Source: Corynebacterium terpenotabidum Y-11
GTDB taxonomy: Bacteria > Actinomycetota > Actinomycetes > Mycobacteriales > Mycobacteriaceae
Direction: 5' to 3'
Length of the DNA: 64,000 nt
Assembly: GCF_000418365.1 (NCBI RefSeq)
Contig: NC_021663.1
Span: 1-64,000, forward strand
Below are positions 28,432-36,893 of the stretch, piece after piece; the first letter of the stretch is position 1, and every line of letters begins with the position of its first letter. The notes below the pieces were generated by a model, which ran no database searches, was not told the DNA's origin, and saw nothing but the letters and a program-made list of their open reading frames with translations. The position numbers were made by a program, and so were the translations under genes.

Positions 28432-30788
28432 CCGTTCCCCCCTACGCCCGCGGCTACGAGGATTTCCCTGGCCGGGTAGGGCGCACCGTCGCCGAATCGA
28501 CCCCGGCCTGGCCGGAGCCGGTGCGTCCGCCGGCCGGAGCGCCGAATGTCATTGTCGTCCTCCTCGATGACATGGGGTACTCCGACATCGGCCCCTTCGG
28601 CTCCGAGGTGCCGACCCCTGCGCTGCAGCGGCTCGCCGACGAAGGCTTCAGCTTCACCAACTACCACACCACCCCGGTGTGCTCCCCGGCCCGCGCCGCC
28701 GTGCTGACCGGACTGAACCCGCACCGCGCCGGGTTCGCCACCGTCGCGAACTCCGATCCCGGCTTCCCCGGGATGCGGCTCGAACTCGCCGAGGATGTCA
28801 CCACCCTCGCTGAGGTGCTCCACGGGCAGGGGTACGCGACCGCCGCAGTGGGGAAGTGGCATCTCACCCGGGACAGTCTCAACCATGAGGGAGCGGACAA
28901 GGCCGCCTGGCCGGTGCAGCGTGGCTTCGACCACTACTACGGGTCCCTGGAGGGGCTGAACTCCTTCTTCCACCCCAACCAGATCGTCCGGGACAATACG
29001 GTCATCCAGCATGAGCAGACCCCGGAGGGTTACTACCTCACCGACGACTACACCGACGAAGCGGTGAACTTCATCAAGGGCACCCGCGCGAGCAGTGACC
29101 GACCCTTCTTCCTCTACTTCGCGCACACCGCCATGCACGGTCCGTTGGGCGCGAAGACCGAGGACATCGACCGCCACCGGGGACGCTACGCCGACGGGTG
29201 GGACGCCCTGCGTCGTGCGCGCTACGCCCGCCAGCTCGAGCTGGGGATCATCCCGGAGGGCACCGACCTGCCCGAGGCGGTCGGCAGGCTGGGCCGGGAG
29301 GTCACGGACTGGGAGTCGCTCGATGCGGAGACCCGGGACCTGTACGCGAAGTACCAGGAGGTGTACGCCGCGATGGTCGACAGTGTCGACCAGTCACTGG
29401 GCCGGATCATCGACCTGCTCGACACCCTGGGGGAGAAGGACAATACGATCATCGTCTTCACCTCCGACAATGGCGGTTCCGCCGAGGGCGGTCCGGAGGG
29501 GACGCGGTCCTACTTCAGCCGTTTCGCCCACGTCCCGGGACTGCCGGCGGACTGGACCGCCGACGTGGACCGGGATCCGTCGCTCATCGGCGGACCGCGG
29601 TCGATGGCGCACTACCCGGAGGGCTGGGGGATGGCGTCCAATACGCCCTTCCGGTTCTACAAGGGACAGACCTTCGCCGGTGGCGTGCGGGTGCCGCTGC
29701 TGCTGAGCTGGCCGGCCGGACTCGGTACCGGCGGGTCGGCGCGGGAGGGGCTGCGTCACCAGTACCAGTACGTCACCGACCTCACGCCGACGATCCTCGA
29801 CCTCGTCGGCGTCCCGCACCCGTCGACGACCGGGGGCACGCGGCACGGGCGGCCGGTGAAGGACATCGACGGGGTGAGTTTCGCCCCGGTGCTGCGGGAC
29901 GCCGCGCATCCGTCGACCCGCCCGGAGCAGTATGCCGAGTTCGGCGGCAACCGTGGTCTCTACCGGGACGGCTGGAAGATCCTCACGAACCACCGGTTCG
30001 GCACGCCCTTCGATGACGCAGAGTGGCAGCTGTTCAATGTCACCGAGGACCCGACCGAGATCCATGATCTTGCCGCGGAGTACCCGGAGCTGGTCCGTGA
30101 CATGGCGGCCAGGTGGGAACGCCTGGCGTGGGAGAACACGGTCTTCCCGCTCAATGATCATTCGGACGCCCGCGCCGGGTTGCGGCGGGCCTCGGACGTG
30201 GAACTGGAACAGCCGGTGACGCTGTGGCCGGGAACGCCGAAACTGGAGCGCTACCGGTCGTCCCGGTTGACGCAGCTGCGGAGCTTCGATGTCGTCATCG
30301 ACGTGGAGATCGGGGAGGGGGACGCCGGCGTCCTTGTCTCCCACGGTGACCAGGGTGGCGGCTATGTGGTGTGGGTCGACAGCGGTGCCGACGGGGCCGA
30401 CGGTGCCGACGGGGCCACAGTGCATCTTGCGGTCAACGAGTACGGCGACCTGCACGAGGTGGCGGTGCCGGTGGGTCCGGGTCGGCAGATCGTACGGGTG
30501 CATTCGGCGGCGCTGCCGCAGTTCCGGACGACGTGGACTGTCACGGTCGGGGAGGCGTCGGCGCAGATCGAGGATGTGTGGGCACTGCTCGGCATGGCGC
30601 CGTTCAGCGGGATCGACGTGGGTGTCAACCGTGGCGGTCCGGTGCACTGGGACAACTACGTTGCCCACGGATCCTGGCGCTACACCGGGGACCTGCATAC
30701 GGTGCGCTATGAGCCGGGGGAGCGGGCACCCTACAGCCCGGACGTGCTCGCCGAGCTGGCACGGGACGCCGCGGAGGTCTTTGACTGA
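28428..30788 (+). CDS. Type I arylsulfatase family protein
   Basis: This 786-residue sulfatase should hydrolyse sulfate esters to release sulfate. It has the metal-binding VVLLDDMGYSD (Asp47/Asp48) and the modification motif C85-S-P-A-R, whose Cys would become formylglycine, with the conserved AVLTG that follows. GKWHL and SDNGG motifs are also present. No signal peptide is seen, so the substrate is probably imported by the coupled transporter. The region after about residue 600 is an additional domain beyond the sulfatase core. GTG 28428 overlaps the ATPase stop. A formylglycine-generating enzyme is required and is not in this window. Confidence 0.92.
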   Translation: MTVPPYARGYEDFPGRVGRTVAESTPAWPEPVRPPAGAPNVIVVLLDDMGYSDIGPFGSEVPTPALQRLADEGFSFTNYHTTPVCSPARAAVLTGLNPHRAGFATVANSDPGFPGMRLELAEDVTTLAEVLHGQGYATAAVGKWHLTRDSLNHEGADKAAWPVQRGFDHYYGSLEGLNSFFHPNQIVRDNTVIQHEQTPEGYYLTDDYTDEAVNFIKGTRASSDRPFFLYFAHTAMHGPLGAKTEDIDRHRGRYADGWDALRRARYARQLELGIIPEGTDLPEAVGRLGREVTDWESLDAETRDLYAKYQEVYAAMVDSVDQSLGRIIDLLDTLGEKDNTIIVFTSDNGGSAEGGPEGTRSYFSRFAHVPGLPADWTADVDRDPSLIGGPRSMAHYPEGWGMASNTPFRFYKGQTFAGGVRVPLLLSWPAGLGTGGSAREGLRHQYQYVTDLTPTILDLVGVPHPSTTGGTRHGRPVKDIDGVSFAPVLRDAAHPSTRPEQYAEFGGNRGLYRDGWKILTNHRFGTPFDDAEWQLFNVTEDPTEIHDLAAEYPELVRDMAARWERLAWENTVFPLNDHSDARAGLRRASDVELEQPVTLWPGTPKLERYRSSRLTQLRSFDVVIDVEIGEGDAGVLVSHGDQGGGYVVWVDSGADGADGADGATVHLAVNEYGDLHEVAVPVGPGRQIVRVHSAALPQFRTTWTVTVGEASAQIEDVWALLGMAPFSGIDVGVNRGGPVHWDNYVAHGSWRYTGDLHTVRYEPGERAPYSPDVLAELARDAAEVFD

Positions 30789-30827
30789 GCCGTCAGTTGG
30801 CGTCTGCTGGCGTCTGCTGGCGTCGGT

Positions 30828-30843
30828 GGTTTCACGTGAAACC
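30828..30843. promoter_or_regulatory. parS site downstream of the sulfatase
   Basis: GGTTTCACGTGAAACC lies within a longer perfect palindrome covering 30825-30846. It matches the parS core and is the most origin-distal of four sites in the window. A short tandem repeat (CGTCTGCTGG, 30801-30820) precedes it. Confidence 0.9.
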
Positions 30844-30882
30844 ACCGCGGAAGGTGTCGGGGGTCACCGATACGATGGGCTG

Positions 30883-31833
30883 ATGCACTTCACCCTGGAA
30901 TTCACCGGCCCGGACCGGCATCGTGCCGCAGAGATCGTCGCGACGGCGACCGCCGTCACCGTGGACGATCTTCCCGAGGCGGTGGTGGGCCTGTTCCAGG
31001 ATCTCGCCGCCCATACGGTCACCACGGTTGCGGCGTACCGGGATGCGGCAGCGGGTGCCGGCTTCCCCAGCTACACCGACCCGAACTCCGGTGAGACGGC
31101 CATCTTCGTCCAGGTGACCCGACCGGACGGTGCCGTGGACACGTTGACTGCGCAGGTGGATCCGCAGGTGCACGGGATGCTGGGGGACTGCACCGGACTC
31201 CAGCTCGCCGGCCTGTGGATCCAGGCGCTGCAGTCGCTCCTGGGCCAGGGGAGGTTCGCGGAACCGGAGATGGAACGCGCGATCCTGGCCTGTTGCGGTG
31301 GTGCCGTTGTCGCGGCCGTCCGGGCTGAGCCGAAGACGGACGGCTACCTGCCCGACGAGATCCAGGCCCGCCGAAAGAGGTGGGAGGAGCAGGATCTGAC
31401 GTCGGTCCCGGAGCAGGTGAGGGAGGCACTGGGAGATGTTGCTGAGATGTTCTACTCGGTCGCCGAGGGCACGGAGCGCCCACTGACGGCCCGGGACCTC
31501 ACGGTGCTGTTGGAGACGGAGCACGGGCCGCTGCTGGTCGTCGATATCGTGGACGGGGAGGCCGGTACAGATCTCGCGGTGACCAGCATCGAGCCGCAGA
31601 TCCTCCTGGGGCTTGAGGCGATGTGCCGTAAGGACCGGGATCTGCTGCAGGATTGGTGGGTCGGTGCCCTGCGGGACGCCGCCGTGGCAGAGGGCTCCGC
31701 CGGGCGACGGGCCGGAAGCTATGAACGCTCGCTGGAGATGAACGCGCGGACCCCGTTCCGCGACGGGAACGAGGAATACCGGCGTCCGCACGGGGTGGCG
31801 GTGCGGATCATCGGGGCAGCGGAGAGCGACTGA
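30883..31833 (+). CDS. Unknown protein between the sulfatase operon and tauD
   Basis: The 316-residue product is not recognised. It is soluble, acidic and mostly alpha/beta in character, with no signal peptide or membrane segment. A cysteine pair occurs in ILACCGGAVV (about residue 130), and the C-terminus is charged (PFRDGNEEYRRPHG). A -10-like TACGAT (30871-30876) ends 6 bases before the ATG, suggesting its own leaderless promoter. The frame is open further upstream through the sulfatase gene, but that part is a shadow. Its position between McbR-type units hints at, but does not show, a sulfur role. Confidence 0.7.
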   Translation: MHFTLEFTGPDRHRAAEIVATATAVTVDDLPEAVVGLFQDLAAHTVTTVAAYRDAAAGAGFPSYTDPNSGETAIFVQVTRPDGAVDTLTAQVDPQVHGMLGDCTGLQLAGLWIQALQSLLGQGRFAEPEMERAILACCGGAVVAAVRAEPKTDGYLPDEIQARRKRWEEQDLTSVPEQVREALGDVAEMFYSVAEGTERPLTARDLTVLLETEHGPLLVVDIVDGEAGTDLAVTSIEPQILLGLEAMCRKDRDLLQDWWVGALRDAAVAEGSAGRRAGSYERSLEMNARTPFRDGNEEYRRPHGVAVRIIGAAESD

Positions 31834-31951
31834 CTGCCCGGGGCCACCTCGTCAGGGTGAGGACGGGGACGGCGGGATGTTCGGTTCGAGGTGACCGGAA
31901 GGGTGGAAGAGGTTGCGCTGACCTCGTAGAGTCCGGGACCGTACCAACAAA

Positions 31952-31967
31952 CAGACAGAGCGGTCTA
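31952..31967. promoter_or_regulatory. Predicted McbR operator upstream of tauD
   Basis: CAGACAGAGCGGTCTA reads CAGAC-N6-GTCTA, 32 bases before the tauD ATG. It shares CAGACAG and GGTCTA with the operator before the transporter operon, consistent with one regulator. Confidence 0.75.
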
Positions 31968-31999
31968 TATTCCGCACTTCCCAACCTGAAGGATCAGCC

Positions 32000-32923
32000 A
32001 TGACCAGCACACTCACCCGCACTCCCACCGTCACCCGACTGGGGAAGAACATCGGAGCCGTCATCGACGGCATCAACCTGTCCGGTGACATCACCGACGA
32101 CGAGGTCGAGTTCATCCGTACCGCACTCGCGACCCACAAGGCGGTCGGCTTCCGCGGCCAGTTCCTCGACGATGACTCCCAGTACGCCTTCGCCTCCCGC
32201 ATCGGTACGCCCACTCTCGCCCACCCGACGGTGCATTCCACCGGCCTGGACCGACTGGTCATCGAAGGGGCGGCGAACTCCTGGCACACCGACGTCTCCT
32301 TCGTCGACCGGGTGCCGAAGACCAGCGTCCTGCGGGCCGTCACCCTGCCGCCCTACGGCGGATCCACGATCTTCGCCAACACCGTCGCCGCCTACAACGC
32401 ACTGCCGGACGCGCTGCGCGTCCTCGCGGACAACCTGTGGGCGGTCCACTCCAATGAGTACGACTACGCCGGCAGTACCGCGGCCAATGTCGACTACCGC
32501 CGCGAGTTCACCCGCGTGCCCTTCGAGACGGAGCACCCGGTGGTGCACGTTCACCCGGAGACCGGCGAGCGTGCGCTGTTGCTCGGCCATTTCGTCAAGG
32601 GGTTCCTCGGGCTGAAGTCCCGCGAGTTCCAGGACCTCTACGACATCTACCAGGACCGCATCACCCGGCCGGACAACGTCTTCCGCTGGGACTGGCAGGA
32701 GGGCGACGTGCTGCTGTGGGACAACCGCTCCACCCAGCACTACGGCGTCCACGATTTCGGTGACCACGTTCGCAACCTGCACCGGGTCACCCTCGCCGGA
32801 ACCGTGCCGACCTCGGTCGACGGGGAGCAGTCCAGGATCATCACCGGAGACGCCTCGGAGTACTCGGTGATCGACGAGGTGCGTCCGCTGGTGGACTATC
32901 AGGGGGACGCCGCGGTGCTGTGA
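32000..32923 (+). CDS. tauD: TauD/TfdA-family Fe(II)/2-oxoglutarate dioxygenase
   Basis: This 307-residue enzyme oxidises an organosulfur substrate with O2 and 2-oxoglutarate, releasing sulfite (taurine or sulfonate) or sulfate (alkyl sulfate esters). The metal triad starts with W-H96-T-D98 and finishes with a His in the C-terminal part (candidate RNLHRVTLAG). The co-substrate-binding Arg is expected nearby, and the N-terminal IGAVIDGINLSGDI is typical. ATG 32000 has GAAGGA upstream. The window cannot separate taurine dioxygenase from alkylsulfatase (AtsK-like), and the neighbouring sulfatase makes the second plausible. It is monocistronic, just before tRNA-Ala. Confidence 0.9.
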   Translation: MTSTLTRTPTVTRLGKNIGAVIDGINLSGDITDDEVEFIRTALATHKAVGFRGQFLDDDSQYAFASRIGTPTLAHPTVHSTGLDRLVIEGAANSWHTDVSFVDRVPKTSVLRAVTLPPYGGSTIFANTVAAYNALPDALRVLADNLWAVHSNEYDYAGSTAANVDYRREFTRVPFETEHPVVHVHPETGERALLLGHFVKGFLGLKSREFQDLYDIYQDRITRPDNVFRWDWQEGDVLLWDNRSTQHYGVHDFGDHVRNLHRVTLAGTVPTSVDGEQSRIITGDASEYSVIDEVRPLVDYQGDAAVL

Positions 32924-33003
32924 GGAGACGACTATGACATCTCCTGACGGGGGTGTATGCTCTCTCGATGTTGTCTTCGGTGCATACCGGGGACGACAGT
33001 GAC

Positions 33004-33076
33004 GGGGCTATAGCTCAGTTGGTAGAGCGTTGCGTTCGCAATGCAAAGGTCTGGGGTTCGATTCCCCATAGCTCCA
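33004..33076 (+). tRNA. tRNA-Ala (anticodon CGC), integration site of the island
   Basis: The acceptor GGGGCTA pairs with TAGCTCC, the D-arm is GCTCAGTTGGTAGAGC, and the anticodon loop TTCGCAA gives CGC. The T-arm GGTTCGATTCC is present, and CCA is not encoded. The last bases (from 33060) are repeated exactly at 41128-41145, so the gene stays functional after integration. Confidence 0.97.
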
Positions 33077-33077
33077 C
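33060..33077. repeat. attL, 18-bp direct repeat
   Basis: GATTCCCCATAGCTCCAC at the tRNA-Ala 3' end is identical to the copy at 41128-41145. It includes the T-stem 3' strand and acceptor 3' strand of the tRNA, a common attB target for tyrosine integrases. Confidence 0.92.
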
Positions 33078-33088
33078 TATCATGGAAT

Positions 33089-33111
33089 CCGTTGGTCATT
33101 CAGACCAGCGG
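33089..33111 (+). terminator. Hairpin after tRNA-Ala, supplied by the island
   Basis: CCGTTGGTC and GACCAGCGG form a 9-bp stem (one G-U) with loop ATTCA, followed by a T-containing tail (GTTCTTTGC). It could terminate the tRNA transcript in place of the original hairpin, now at 41154-41185 beyond the island. Confidence 0.5.
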
Positions 33112-33190
33112 GTTCTTTGCTTTGTGCAGGTCATGGGCATGATCGTACTACACCGGTGCACGGCAGGGGGCCGCGATGAACGGCACTGTT

Positions 33191-33259
33191 GCCCAACAGT
33201 TGCCCAACACACCCAACACGTACCCAACGAGTGCCCAACAGTTTGGGTGGCCGTTGGGT
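33191..33259. repeat. Arm-type integrase-binding repeats, left end
   Basis: Five direct copies of the core CCCAAC occur at 33192, 33203, 33212, 33223 and 33234, mostly 11 bases apart. An inverted copy (CGTTGGGT) lies at 33252-33259. The same motif appears near the right end. Regular helical spacing beside the integrase gene is typical of arm sites. Confidence 0.75.
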
Positions 33260-33279
33260 GGGGAGCGGAGAGCGGACAC

Positions 33280-34593
33280 ATGGCACGGAATGATCGTCGG
33301 GATTGGGGAGAGGTCCAGCGGAGGAAGACGGCGAAGGGGTGGCGCTACTACCCGCGCTACAGGCTTCCGGGTACTGACCGGAGATTCACGCCGGGGGTTG
33401 CGTTTGAGACGCGGGGTGCTGCTGACGGTTGGTTGAAGGCTGAGCGGGAGCGGTGGGAGGACGCTGTAGCGACCGGGACGATTGCACAGTGGTTGCCGCC
33501 ACGACAGTTCCGGGCTGCTGCGGTGGTGGAGCGTGAGCGGGCCGCTGTGACGGTTGCGGACATGATCGGTAGGTGGATTGCGTACAAGGCTGCTACGTCG
33601 TGGGAGGAGTCCACTAGGCAGACTGTGGAACGGCAGTTGACGTTGCGGGTGCTGGACGTTGACGGGGACGCTGGTAGGTTCGCCGCACTGCCGCTGGTGG
33701 ACGTGAAGCGTCGGGACGCTAACGAGTGGTGGTCTGCGGTGTGGGCACAGTTCCCGGATACGGCGGCGACGAACAATGCGGCGAAGAAGCATGTGACTGC
33801 TGCGTTCCGTTGGGCGGCGCGTGAGGAGTTGATTCCGGCTAGTCCTGTTGATCTTGAGTCGCGTCGGGTGAAGGTTGGGCAGGGTGCTTCCCGGTCGGAC
33901 CTGCCGACGATCGCGGATATTCGGATGATCCTTGCGGCAACGCCGGAGAGGTATCGGTTCCCTACGGCTTTGGCGCTGGTGCATGGTCTGCGGACTCAGG
34001 AGGTGTTGGGGCTACGTCGGTGGCAGGTGAAGTGCTCTGTGGACGCTACAGGCAGTGTCTCGTGGGTGATTGATCTGTCTGATCGGGAGCGTGTTCGGGC
34101 TGCTGTGCGGCTTATGGTGGATGGGAAGCAACAGATGGTGGATAAGGGATTGAAGACGGAAGATTCCTACCGGGTGGTGCCGTTGTTCCCGGAGTTCAAC
34201 GAGTTGTGCGAGCGGCATATGCGCCTGCATGCCGCGCCGGGTGCTGAGGGTGTGGTGGTGGTGACGCGCAACGGTACGCGGCTGTTGGATACGTCGTGGA
34301 ACACAACGCTGTCTCGTGCGGCTGGCCGTGCTGCTGACGCTCTGACTGAGGGATTGCCGGAGGGTGAGGCCGCTGTGGTGCGTAAGCGGGTCACGGACGT
34401 GCGGAAGCATGATGGACGCCGTTTCGTTGCGACTGAGTTGCTGGAAGCGGGTATGACACCGGTGGCGGCTGGTGCGTTCATTGGCGACAGGAATGCTGCG
34501 GTAATTCAGGAGCACTACCTACGGCAGACGGCAGAGCGGACCGCTGAGGGGCTGGCACGGGTCGCGGAGCGGTTGCGCGGTTCGGGGGAGTAG
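33280..34593 (+). CDS. int: Tyrosine recombinase / integrase of the island
   Basis: The 437-residue integrase excises and inserts the element by site-specific recombination. An N-terminal arm-binding part (YPRYRLPGTDRRFTPG) and a core-binding SAM-like domain (VADMIGRWIAYK) precede the catalytic domain. Catalytic residues visible are R238 in HGLRTQEVLGLRRW, H377-x-x-R380 in KHDGRRFVATELLEAG, and the nucleophile Y413 in QEHYLRQT. ATG 33280 is chosen because the upstream open frame crosses the arm repeats and the tRNA. The gene starts 0.2 kb from attL and reads inward. All key residues are present, so it is probably active. Confidence 0.93.
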   Translation: MARNDRRDWGEVQRRKTAKGWRYYPRYRLPGTDRRFTPGVAFETRGAADGWLKAERERWEDAVATGTIAQWLPPRQFRAAAVVERERAAVTVADMIGRWIAYKAATSWEESTRQTVERQLTLRVLDVDGDAGRFAALPLVDVKRRDANEWWSAVWAQFPDTAATNNAAKKHVTAAFRWAAREELIPASPVDLESRRVKVGQGASRSDLPTIADIRMILAATPERYRFPTALALVHGLRTQEVLGLRRWQVKCSVDATGSVSWVIDLSDRERVRAAVRLMVDGKQQMVDKGLKTEDSYRVVPLFPEFNELCERHMRLHAAPGAEGVVVVTRNGTRLLDTSWNTTLSRAAGRAADALTEGLPEGEAAVVRKRVTDVRKHDGRRFVATELLEAGMTPVAAGAFIGDRNAAVIQEHYLRQTAERTAEGLARVAERLRGSGE

Positions 34594-35030
34594 TCGCGCC
34601 GGGGTGTGGCCGTGAGGGGCGGCTGTCAGATTGTGACATTTGGCGAACTTTGGGGGGATAGGTACCCCTCGTTTGGCGGCACGTCCCCGACCTGCGGCTT
34701 TTCGGGAGGGGAGATAATTGGCGACTGTTATAGTTAGAGGGAGACGAAGAGCGAAAAAATGTGACCTTTTACCTGTGGCCCCGCTTTTTGTTCACCTCGT
34801 TTTGCTGACTGTGCTTGACCTGCACATTTGACTTGCGTCACCGAATGTGCATGTGCTACAATCGGGGGGTAGGTATGTCACCGGCTGGATGATTGGCCGT
34901 ACACCTGCACTTTCGTCTCACTGACGATCACGGTTTCCGCCAGGGGAGCGGAACTGTCTCCAAACCATTGTGCCCACGCTGCATCGCGGCTGGGTCACTT
35001 CTGCATGTCCGAAGAAAGGAACATTTACCA
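34594..35030. other. Intergenic region with candidate promoter of the HTH operon
   Basis: No gene is seen in these 437 bases. The sequence is AT-richer than its surroundings. An extended -10-like TGCTACAAT (34854-34862) is the best promoter candidate for the following genes. The Shine-Dalgarno sequence GAAGAAAGGA of the excisionase-like gene is at 35011-35020. Confidence 0.45.
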
Positions 35031-35219
35031 ATGAACACACCGAAGTACATTAGCGCCAATCGCGCTGCGGAGATTCTGGGCGTCACCCGGCGAACCATCT
35101 TCCGCAAACTGGACGCTGGACTACTCACCCGATACGCAATGGGTGGTCTGCTCCGCCTAGACGAGAACGAATTGCATGCGGTCATGGCCGCTGCTAACCG
35201 CAACACCGCCGACGATTAG
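35031..35219 (+). CDS. Small HTH protein, excisionase/AlpA-like
   Basis: The 62-residue protein has a MerR/excisionase-type helix-turn-helix (ISANRAAEILGVTRRTIFRKLDAGLL) followed by a short wing and LDENELHAVM. Such proteins act as recombination directionality factors or small regulators beside integrases. ATG 35031 has GAAAGGA 11 bases upstream. The next HTH gene starts 10 bases after its stop, so they are probably cotranscribed. Directionality-factor function is inferred from position and family. Confidence 0.75.
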   Translation: MNTPKYISANRAAEILGVTRRTIFRKLDAGLLTRYAMGGLLRLDENELHAVMAAANRNTADD

Positions 35220-35228
35220 GAGCGCCTT

Positions 35229-35468
35229 TTGACTGATCTTGATTCACTGTCCGGCATTGACCTCGGTGGCCGTGCCGTATTGAACCAGAAAGACGCCGCG
35301 CAATTCCTGGGCGTGAGCGTTGACACTATTCGCCACCGTACGAATGACGGGACTCTGGACTGCTACCGGCTAGGGGCGTGCGGTAAAGAGCGCCTGTACC
35401 GCGTCTCTGACCTGTTGGCCGCACTGGTCCTCATTCCGACTGCTGGCACGATTGCTGCCGGTCGCTAA
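35229..35468 (+). CDS. Second small HTH protein, excisionase family
   Basis: The 79-residue product carries VLNQKDAAQFLGVSVDTIRHRTNDGTLDCYRL, a helix-turn-helix like that of the excisionase family, then RLYRVSDLLAALVL. The start is a TTG at 35229 behind TAGGAG, which overlaps the previous stop. Two tandem small HTH proteins suggest one directionality factor and one regulator, but which is which cannot be told. Confidence 0.7.
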   Translation: MTDLDSLSGIDLGGRAVLNQKDAAQFLGVSVDTIRHRTNDGTLDCYRLGACGKERLYRVSDLLAALVLIPTAGTIAAGR

Positions 35469-35493
35469 ACACCCACAACCGAAAGGGAACAAC

Positions 35494-36666
35494 ATGAACA
35501 CTATTCCGAACACCCCGCTACCCGCGAATCTCAGCGTCGCAGACGACCACCGTAGGGCTTATGCCCGACCCGCTGATTTCGTCCGTCCTACGGCCTATGA
35601 GAGCCGTCTAGAGGCTATTGCAGGGGCGTGGAACGTCGCCCCGGAAGACCTACTGCACAAGGGCTATGTGGACGCTAAGGCTGAGGTTGAGAAGGTTGAA
35701 GCGGAGATTGCCGAGTACGCCCCGGTTTCGCTTCCTGACGCTTCCGTGCTGCGTGAGAAGAATGACGCCGGTCGCCGGAAGATCATCAATGATACGCGTG
35801 CGGAGAATGAGTACCGGGCACAGGTGAGGGCTGAACTGCATGAGGTCCGGCAGTCCACTGTGGAGACGCTAGAGGCGAATAAGGCCCCGGAGTTGACGTT
35901 TAACCACGTCATGTCTGTTCTGCTGGTCGCTGAGACTGCGGCGAAGGTCCGGGCAATGGCTAAGTACCTTGGCGCTTACTCTAACCACGACGTGCTACCG
36001 CTCACCCTAAAGACCGGTAATGATTTGCGTGACGCTGTGGCTGCTAATGCCGTCATTCCTGAGTTCCGCGCCGGGCTAAATCGTCTACTCATGCTTGATC
36101 TACTGCTGCCGAATCCTGCCGAGGGTTATGCGCTGTTCACGGACCCCGGTATCTCCGGTTATCTCACATTCCGCCACAACGTTTCCAACTCTGGAAAGGT
36201 CATTAGCACCGTCTGCGATTGGAATACCGCTGACGAGGTAACCCACAAGGTTGCAGAGGATTTCCGGGAAGCGTTTATCGGCGGGTTTACCGACGGCATT
36301 GCCGGTCGCCGTCTGAGCGATAACAACCAGTTCTCAGGTATCGGTTCCGGTGATAAGACTGTGACGCCTTTGGCGCGCGGTCTGATTGGTGATCTGACGC
36401 TTGACGTGGCCCCGTCTTGGGACGTGCTGCAGGACCGTCTGCGGCGTTTCAGCGAGGCTAACCGGAAGGCTGAGGACCGGGACAATCGTTTCAGTGCTGA
36501 CGTGTTTGAAGATTCGGAGTCTCATATCCTGAATCGTGAGACCGGTCAGTATGAGCGGGTTATCATTCGCCGTAATCTGCGTGACAATTCGGTCCAGCGG
36601 ATCACTGTTGGTTCGACGGTGCCGGAACCGGATTCCGCGCCGTTCATCCAGCCCGTTCGGAACTAG
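35494..36666 (+). CDS. Island protein of unknown function (390 aa)
   Basis: The protein is not recognised. It is soluble and rich in charged helices, with a probable coiled coil around residues 60-125 (KAEVEKVEAEIAEYAP). A mixed alpha/beta half follows, with LTFNHVMSVLLVAETAAKVRAMAKYL, and the tail is Pro-rich. ATG 35494 has GAAAGGGA upstream. It is the largest cargo gene after the integrase and follows the two HTH genes closely. Position and length would fit a replication or regulatory protein of the element, but no motif supports that. Confidence 0.75.
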   Translation: MNTIPNTPLPANLSVADDHRRAYARPADFVRPTAYESRLEAIAGAWNVAPEDLLHKGYVDAKAEVEKVEAEIAEYAPVSLPDASVLREKNDAGRRKIINDTRAENEYRAQVRAELHEVRQSTVETLEANKAPELTFNHVMSVLLVAETAAKVRAMAKYLGAYSNHDVLPLTLKTGNDLRDAVAANAVIPEFRAGLNRLLMLDLLLPNPAEGYALFTDPGISGYLTFRHNVSNSGKVISTVCDWNTADEVTHKVAEDFREAFIGGFTDGIAGRRLSDNNQFSGIGSGDKTVTPLARGLIGDLTLDVAPSWDVLQDRLRRFSEANRKAEDRDNRFSADVFEDSESHILNRETGQYERVIIRRNLRDNSVQRITVGSTVPEPDSAPFIQPVRN

Positions 36667-36683
36667 GCTGAGGTGACTGACGT

Positions 36684-36824
36684 ATGACTCATTTTGAACA
36701 ATTTGTGTCCGATTTCATTGGGAGACTAGACCGGATAGACCAGCAGTGCGGCGATGTTGAAAAAACCATCTCTGACCTGCGAGAAAGCCTTGTACGCCCA
36801 TTTGCGGGACTAAACACCCTGTAA
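36684..36824 (+). CDS. Small unknown island protein (46 aa)
   Basis: A short frame begins with ATG 36684 preceded by GAGG (36670-36673, 10 bases upstream). It encodes a helical, charged peptide (MTHFEQFVSDFIGRLDRIDQ at the N-terminus, ending FAGLNTL) with a coiled-coil-like pattern. It lies 17 bases after the 390-residue gene. It is likely a real small gene from spacing and composition, with function unknown. Confidence 0.5.
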   Translation: MTHFEQFVSDFIGRLDRIDQQCGDVEKTISDLRESLVRPFAGLNTL

Positions 36825-36893
36825 CCCTACCAATACCCGTTCAGGGGCTTAAACAGCCTCTCAGCGGGCCTACAATTAACGAGAGAGAGTGAA

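Noticed and set aside
30289..30882. N-terminal extension of the unknown gene at 30883
   Set aside because: The extension runs through the sulfatase gene in another frame and is Arg/Ser-rich. A -10 element just before 30883 supports the shorter gene.
32953..33279. Integrase start upstream within tRNA-Ala
   Set aside because: The frame is open there, but it would translate the tRNA and the arm-type repeats. ATG 33280 gives a normal integrase.
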